Source: Scenedesmus sp. ARA3 (taxonomy: Eukaryota; Chlorophyta; Chlorophyceae; Sphaeropleales; Scenedesmaceae). From it: DNA of 64,000 bases. The notes below the pieces were generated by a model that worked only from the letters and a program-made list of their open reading frames with translations, was not told the origin of the DNA and searched no databases. Shown here piece by piece: positions 58,424 through 64,000 of the stretch (positions within the stretch are counted from its first letter, which is position 1; each line of letters starts with the position of its first letter). Location of the stretch: positions 47,120 through 111,119 of the forward strand of contig RWJK01001797.1 in assembly GCA_004335835.1 (NCBI GenBank), in the 5' to 3' direction. Made by a program: the position numbers and the translations under genes.

Positions 58424-61400
58424 GCTGTTGTTGGTCGGGCCTGGCTCCTGCTGCTTGGTCTGCTGGAGGTTTCTGCTCCACGATCATGTGGCTCATCAGC
58501 ACTGCTTTTACCGGGTCCAATGCTGCGTAACAGGCTGGCAGTTTGACCAGGCCTCCACTTGGCCACCCCTTCAGCTGCAGACGTGTCTCTGCTGCTGCCA
58601 CCAAACCAGTGGCTGATTACTTTGTAGCCATCGCTGCTGCTGCTGCCTGCAACAGCCACATGTGTCCCAGCAGTTGCACTGCAGGCCCTGGGCGGGGCAG
58701 TTTTGGGCCGCACACGCTGCTGGCACTGCTGTAAACCGCTTGCAGCATCACCAGCAGCACACAATGCGCCAGCAGCTGGCTCTGCATCTGCTGTACCTTC
58801 TGCTACGTGCAGCCCAGCGCTGCTGCTGGCTTCAGGTGTCGAACCATGCTCTACGGCAAAGGCAGGTGTTGCATCCAGCAGTGGCAGTGTGTTTTTGTGT
58901 GTTGCTGCTTGTTCCTGCTGCTGTGGCAGCTGCTGCTGGCACGCAGTGCTACTCGGCACATGTTGTGCAGTGCCGGGCCTTGACACCCGCCCTTTCAACT
59001 GCTTGGTGAGCTTCTTGTAATTCAGCAGGCCTGCATTGTCCTGCAGCGCTGCCAGCAGCCGCTGCGCATCCCCAGCTGACAACTGCAGCTGCGCAGCCTG
59101 CATGGCACCCTCCAGCTCTTTCGCTGCAGCAGCACAAAAGATTTGCAAGCCATTCGACACCATGAGGATCAGAGCACTGTAAGATATCAACGCATTGACA
59201 ACAGCCACAGCATGGTTTGAAGCTGCTTGAGCAAGGGGGGTCCATCAGCAAGATGCATGCCAAAGATAAACCTATCTCTTGCAGCTGCCAAGTCCGTGTG
59301 AGGAGCACTGCTGTACCTGTCAAGTAGCCGCTGCCGTCTTTGTCCCGCTTGCTGCAGTTGCCCCACAGCGCTGCTAGCTCCTCAGGCCTGAGCTGCAGGC
59401 CTGACAGCACAGCCTGGGCAGCCGCATGGTCAGCCAGCACGGAGGCAGCAGCAGCCCTCTTGCGCTCAAACAGGTGCACCTGCAGGCAGCAGCAGGCCAC
59501 ACATGCGAAGGTGTCACAAGGTGATGCAGCCGCAGCGGCAGCCTAACAAACAACATGGCTTAGTAGCACGCCAGGTCGTTTATGCTGTTAAACAAGGTCT
59601 TAGCGAGCACCTGGCTGCTTGTACAGAGTCTGCCATGGCGCTGTTGCAAAGCCACCAGCTGCCACCCAACCGCCCATTGTGGCAGCTCAGCCCCGCACCT
59701 TGTCCCTGTCTGCTGGTGCTGCGCCCTCAATGTCAGCCACGCTGGTAGTGTGATTGTGCGGCTGGCGCACACGCATGTCAGCCGACACAGCCCTGCAGCA
59801 TCAAACAGCAGGCTTCCACAGCTTAGCGAGTCAAGCTGAGCCCGGCATGTTTGATGCCGTGCCTGTCCGCCCTCACCGCACTGCTGCTGCCGATAATGAT
59901 ACGGACAATACAAACCATTTTGACTAGCCAAGATGACAGACACAACCAAGCACGGCTGCACATGTCTCCAACCACCACCACAGTAATACCACCCACCTGG
60001 TGCCCTCAATATCAACAGTGCGCAGCGAGTTGTCCATCAAGCCAGCGCAGTGCCGCGGCTTCACGCGCGACTCCAGCTTGGGGCCGTCTGGATGGCCCTT
60101 GTCTGCGCTGGCCCTTGGGGCTGGCCTGAAGCGTGCCATGTAGCCGTTGATGTCGCCCACAGCCAGCCCCGCATCACGCGGCTGCACAGCAAGCTGCTGC
60201 CTGCACAGGGGACAAAGACAAGGCGCTGCCCATCAGCTGCTGCAAGCACCACCGGTATGTGGTACAGGCTGTGCCCAGCTTTGCCTGCTCAGCAAACCAG
60301 CATGTGCCCAGCTGCACTCCAACTGCTTGGCTCAGGTGCCATCAGACAATTCACTCCTGCAAGTTCTCCTGCAAGCTGTCCTGCAAACTGCGCACCTGTG
60401 GTGTGGCCGCCACGCTGCAGCGCCCTCTATGTCTGACACGTCCAGCTGCCCAGGCCTGCTGCAGGGCCGCTGCTGCCTGCGGGCCGCCCCAGGGATGTCT
60501 GTCACATCCAGAGGGTCGCCCAGGCACTTGTCAGCAGGTGCAGGGCCAGTCGGCAGCGGCAGGGTGGGGCTGCAGGGTGGCAACAGCAGGTGCAAGCCAG
60601 TTTGAGGTTTCACAGCAGGCTGCTGCTGCTGCAAGCTGTTGTGCCGCTCCATGTAGGCTAGCTGTAGGTCAAGTGCGGCACAAGCTGTTCAGGCTCTTAT
60701 CAGCGCTGCATGCATGTCGCTTGACATGGCAGAGTGCTTAGTGACACGAGTGTGTGCAGCTGCTGTTCTGACCTGTCAGACAGTTTGTAGCAAGGGTTGA
60801 GAGGGTCTGTCTGCCGGGGGTGCCTCAAGATGTTCCGGCAGTGCGGCTGTGCGCCGTCAATGTCCAAGGTGCTGTGTGTCAGGTCTGGCCGATTGACGGT
60901 TTGAGGGTGCCGCACGCGCGGCCGCATGCCTGCATCTGCTTCATTGTCACTGCTGCCATTTGCAGCGCCAGCTCCTGCTCCTGCTGCTGCTGCTGCTGCT
61001 GCTGGCTGTGCATCTGAGCTGTCCTGCAAGTGCTGCAGCACAGCAGAAGTGACAGAGACAAGGGTGACGCGGTGTCAGGTGTTGCGACCAGCAGCACATA
61101 GATGCTGGTGAGCCAGATGCTTGTCCTACTGACACTGCTGCTGAACGGTGCACGGAGTTGACTGGCGCCGGTCACTGCTCAAAGTAAATAAGCAACATTT
61201 GCAACCGTAGCATCTGCAGGCTGATGCCAGACTGCGGTTCTGCCAGGTGAACTGATCAGAACTGGTGGCTGGCATGGCGCCCCCACCAGCCCCAGTGCAG
61301 CCAGCTGCACACCTTGCCAGCATATTGCCTGGCAGCTGCTGCTCTGGTCAAAGAGTGCACTGCTGGTGATGCTCCAGAGATGTCAGCAGTGCCCATGCCA

Positions 61401-61714
61401 TGAGCATATCCCTCCACTGGCAGGCTACTGATGCTGGCGCCATATGCTGCACGGTCTGCAAAGCTGCGCCTGCATGCAGTACATTCACAGCAATACTGTG
61501 CTGGATTGTCGAGGCAGCAGCACATGCGTTCAAACAGCTAGGTTGCTGCAGCACTGCTGAGCAGTAGCAGCACATGATGGTGCATGTCATTCATTAGTGC
61601 TCACCTCACAGCCTGTGCCCCCAGCGTGTCCAAGTAGAGACTTTTGTAATGGACTGTGCCTTCATCATCATTAAATACTATTTGTGACTCTGTTCTCAGG
61701 TTTTTGGCCTGCAT
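57532..61714 (-). CDS. EF-hand protein with repeated D-I-x-G-A motifs, unknown function
   Basis: Exons read as 61605-61714, 61313-61469, 60773-61023, about 60396-60660, 59997-60200, 59699-59792, 59317-59479 and 57532-59123 (about 945 aa). ATG at 61714 (MQAKNLRTESQIVFNDDEG). The N-terminal half repeats a short motif: TADISGASP, TLDIDGAQP, VTDIPGAAR, VSDIEGAAA, TVDIEGTRW-type and VADIEGAAP, plus a weaker GDINGYM, usually one or two per exon and followed by basic or Pro residues. Exon 7 has a canonical EF-hand loop (DKDGSGYL) after a helix (LRPEELAALWGNCSKR). Exon 8 starts with a second helix pair (DNAGLLNYKKLTKQLKG) and then becomes a long Ser/Ala/Gln-rich tail with repeated RPGTA/RPASA-like pieces. 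All junctions keep phase except exon 3 to exon 4, whose boundary is unresolved. I do not recognise a named family; a cytoskeletal or ciliary role would be a guess. Confidence 0.75.
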
Positions 61715-62485
61715 TCTTCAAGCAGAGCAACATGTGCCACTTCAAGTGCATCGTGCGTAGGGACTTCTCATTCGAAGATTGATAACACAACCTCCGCGTT
61801 ACAGTTGATTGGTGAACTCTATTCTGCCCACGTCTGATTGCCGATAGATGACAGACGCGGGGAGGGTTTTGAAGTGGGGTGACACTTCACAGCGCAACAG
61901 TGACGTCCACTGGCGCCTTGCTGCAGCCAGGAATATCTAAACGGCCCTATCATGCTGATGGACTTACAACCTGCGTCGTCCAGGCCACTCACTCGACGCT
62001 CGCATCTTGTGCTGCTGTCCCAGCACCACACTACAGTCACCGCTCTGCCTGATACAAGCATCAAGCAGTAGCCTTTTTGCTGCATCGGCCCGATGCTGCA
62101 CATTTACTCCTGCTGAAAGGCGAGCAGCGGCAGAAAGGCGAGCAGCGGCAGCAGGACCAGCTCAAACGGCAGCAGCAGCAGCAGAAGCTGCAGCAGCACT
62201 ACATCAGCGTCTGGCGCTGTCAAGAAGGAGGCTGCCCTGTGTAGCTTACCCTTATCTGTTGTGTGACATGGGCCATGCCAGCCTAGGATCCTGAACCAAA
62301 ACAGCAGAGCACCATGCTCATAGCAAGGTTACAAGCTGGTCCGCTGCGGTTGCAGGTGCGCAAGAACATGGGGTGGTGAAGTTTCCTTGTCATGGGGCGG
62401 CCGCTTCAGAAACTTGCCAATACTCTGGTAGTACCGCATGCTCTTTGCAAGGTAACAAGAACCTCTGTGATTGTGTTTGCTGTAG
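61715..62485. other. Divergent promoter region and 5' end of the exonuclease gene
   Basis: Lies between the minus-strand ATG at 61714 and the first firm plus-strand exonuclease exon at 62486. A plus-strand ATG at 61952 opens a 37-codon frame (MLMDLQPASSRPLTRRS) and may be the first coding exon. A second open stretch at 62100-62221 (ending LALSRRRLPC before GTAGCT) would join exon 62486 in phase but with a weak donor. An imperfect 17-nt repeat (AAAGGCGAGCAGCGGCAG) occurs at about 62118-62151. Confidence 0.4.
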
Positions 62486-63105
62486 GCCCAAGCAAAGGAC
62501 ACAGCAAGCAGCAAGGCAACCCCTGCTGCAGCAGCTGGTGGCATAGCCAAGCGGTCCATCAGCAAGCGCAGACAACAAAGCAAGACCGCAGCAGCTGCTG
62601 CAGCAGACAAACCCCGCAGGTCACAGCCGTACACCAGACAGCGTGAGGCATCAGCAGCAACCAAGCAGCAGCAATGGTGGCAGCAGCAGCAGCTGCTGGT
62701 GGTTAGTGATCACAATGACAAGCATGTGCCTGCCCCCTTTCAGGGCGCCAGGGGTGACCTCACATTCACTGGCGAGCTGCGGTGGGTACTGGCTGCAGCA
62801 GACTGCATGAGAGCACCAGCGTAGAGTTCAATGATGGATACGTTCCTTGCTTGACACCATTTGTACCACTAAATGTTGAGTGTACACTTTACACTGTGCA
62901 CACAAACCATTGTCTTCTGTGTCCCGCTGTCGCAGTCATCAGCAGCAGGCAGCTGCTGATGTCAAGCACACTGCTGGTTCCATATTTCTATACCAAGGCA
63001 CACTGCTGCACCTTTGCTCTTCACATTGTTTGTGCTGCAGGTTTGCAGCCACCCACAGGGAAGCCAATGCTTGGCTGGACGAGCTGCTGCAGCTGGCAGA
63101 CGCCT

Positions 63106-63191
<86 letters not shown>

Positions 63192-64000
63192 GGCCCCCTG
63201 GTGGTAGGCATAGACACAGAGACCGCAGTCACGTGGGGTCAGCAGCAGCGCCACACGCCTACCTCGCTGCTGCAGCTGTGCTACCATGCAGCAGGCAGCC
63301 CGCAGGTGTGTTGCAGGGGCAAGGGTGCAACAATCCTTCACGCAAACTGCAACTGTGTGCAGCCAGCAGCACAATCAGGCTGATTACAACATGGTTCAAG
63401 CCAGTACACCTGACCTGCTGCAGAGTGCCTTCGCACCACGCGCGCAGCAAGCTGCAGCGGCAGCAGCAGCAGCAGCAAGTGCAGCAGAAAACAGGAACGC
63501 AAGCAGCTGATGCCACTACGAGCTGCACATTTGCCTCCTTGCGCGCTACCACTGCTGAAGCCCCGTGCAGACCATCGCCAACGTCTGTTCACAACAAGAA
63601 CTCAACATACCGGCAGACATCTGCCATCTAACGCCCACTGTCCCTTGCTGCTGCACCCCTTGCAGCCGGTGTGCCTGCTGCTGCCGCTGCACAGGCTGGG
63701 GCTCAGCCCCAGGGTGCTGCAAGTGCTGCAGCACCCCTGCATTCTCAAGGTCGGCATTGGCGTGGCACATGACATGATGGACCTGCTGCGCAGCTACGAA
63801 GTGGAGGGCAGCGTGCAGGTTAGTGCCCACAGGTGTCTGCCTATTTGCTGATTGCAGCCTTGCTGAGTGCAGCCGTAGCTGTGTGATTGTGTGGTTGGCG
63901 TGGCCCATGACATGATGGACCTGCTGCGCAGTTTCATCAACGCAGCTGGCCGCCGCCGCTGCCTCCTAATGCCGCTGGGCCCCGTGACGAGATGGACCTG
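62486..64000 (+). CDS. WRN/RNase D-type 3'-5' exonuclease domain protein, incomplete
   Basis: Firm exons 62486-62781, 63041-63305 and 63666-63818 join in phase; the 5' start is uncertain and the gene runs off the window. Exon 62486 encodes a basic, Ala/Gln-rich lead (AKRSISKRRQQSK) ending HVPAPFQGARGDLTFTGEL, the entry to the exonuclease fold. Exon 63041 has LVVGIDTET, the DxE metal-binding motif I of DEDD exonucleases, then TPTSLLQLCYH. Exon 63666 has VCLLLPLHRLG and LKVGIGVAHDMMDLLRSYEV, the motif II region with its Asp. This matches plant WEX/WRN-exo proteins, which remove nucleotides 3'-5' from DNA or RNA. A Ser tract of about 28 residues interrupts the sequence just before the first catalytic strand. 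Motif III would lie beyond the window. Confidence 0.8.
63107..63191 (+). repeat. Translated (AGC)n tract, about 28 Ser, in the exonuclease
   Basis: Pure AGC codons in frame, placed between DELLQLADAC and GPLVVGIDTET. Confidence 0.95.
63897..63931 (+). repeat. Extra copy of an exonuclease exon segment
   Basis: 35 nt matching 63759-63793 with one mismatch (encoding GVAHDMMDLLR), 138 nt downstream, in what should be the next intron or exon. A weaker third copy (CCCGTGACGAGATGGACCTG) closes the window at about 63980-64000. Confidence 0.85.

Noticed and set aside
62329..62664. Minus-strand 111-codon ORF with two hydrophobic stretches
   Set aside because: It starts at TTG, not ATG, and lies mostly opposite a plus-strand exon (62486-62781) that splices in phase into the exonuclease.

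Overview
The window is nuclear DNA from a green alga (Chlorophyta). Evidence: compact genes with many short GT-AG introns ending in (C/T)TGCAG, TGTAA as a likely poly(A) signal, GC-rich coding sequence with a very high density of CAG/CTG triplets encoding Gln, Ala or Ser tracts, and a plant-type PHS1 kinase-phosphatase. A core chlorophyte (Sphaeropleales or Chlamydomonadales) is my inference; I cannot name the species. All gene models were built by hand from splice signals, codon phase and family motifs. No transcript data were available.

Layout. (1) 1-24498, plus strand: the C-terminal ~3,840 codons of a DNA-dependent protein kinase catalytic subunit (DNA-PKcs/PRKDC), about 41 exons covering HEAT repeats, NUC194, FAT, kinase and FATC; the 5' end lies upstream. 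A 2.3 kb intron of this gene holds a complete minus-strand gene for a small secreted protein (13501-14208). (2) 26263-26996, minus: a close paralog of that secreted protein, with an 11-nt insertion just after its conserved ATG. (3) 28849-34258 and 35653-41218, minus: two tandem acid-lipase genes, each with 13 coding exons in the same positions and phases (583 and 639 aa), both with intact Ser-Asp-His triads. (4) 41607-42868, plus: an F-box-like protein whose reading frame appears to shift near its 3' end. (5) 44146-51590, minus: PHS1-like protein, an actin-fragmin-kinase-type kinase fused through a long linker to a dual-specificity phosphatase and a C-terminal zinc finger (1,381 aa, 15 exons). 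(6) 52585-57001, minus: soluble epoxide hydrolase-like enzyme (503 aa, 10 exons), with a sequencing gap in an intronic CAG tract. (7) 57532-61714, minus: an unnamed protein with one EF-hand and at least six copies of a short D-I-x-G-A motif. (8) 61952/62486 to the window end, plus: a WRN/RNase D-type 3'-5' exonuclease, incomplete, divergently arranged with gene 7.

The genes are not an operon; neighbours do unrelated jobs. DNA-PKcs would act with Ku in end joining, PHS1 on tubulin and MAP kinases, and the lipases and epoxide hydrolase on lipids and epoxides. Two themes run through the window. The first is expanded CAG/CTG triplets, placed in introns or translated as Ser/Ala/Gln. The second is several short local duplications that copy a splice acceptor together with the first bases of its exon (near 3025, 33578, 39117, an inverted case at 29189-29336, and a related mid-exon copy at 63897).
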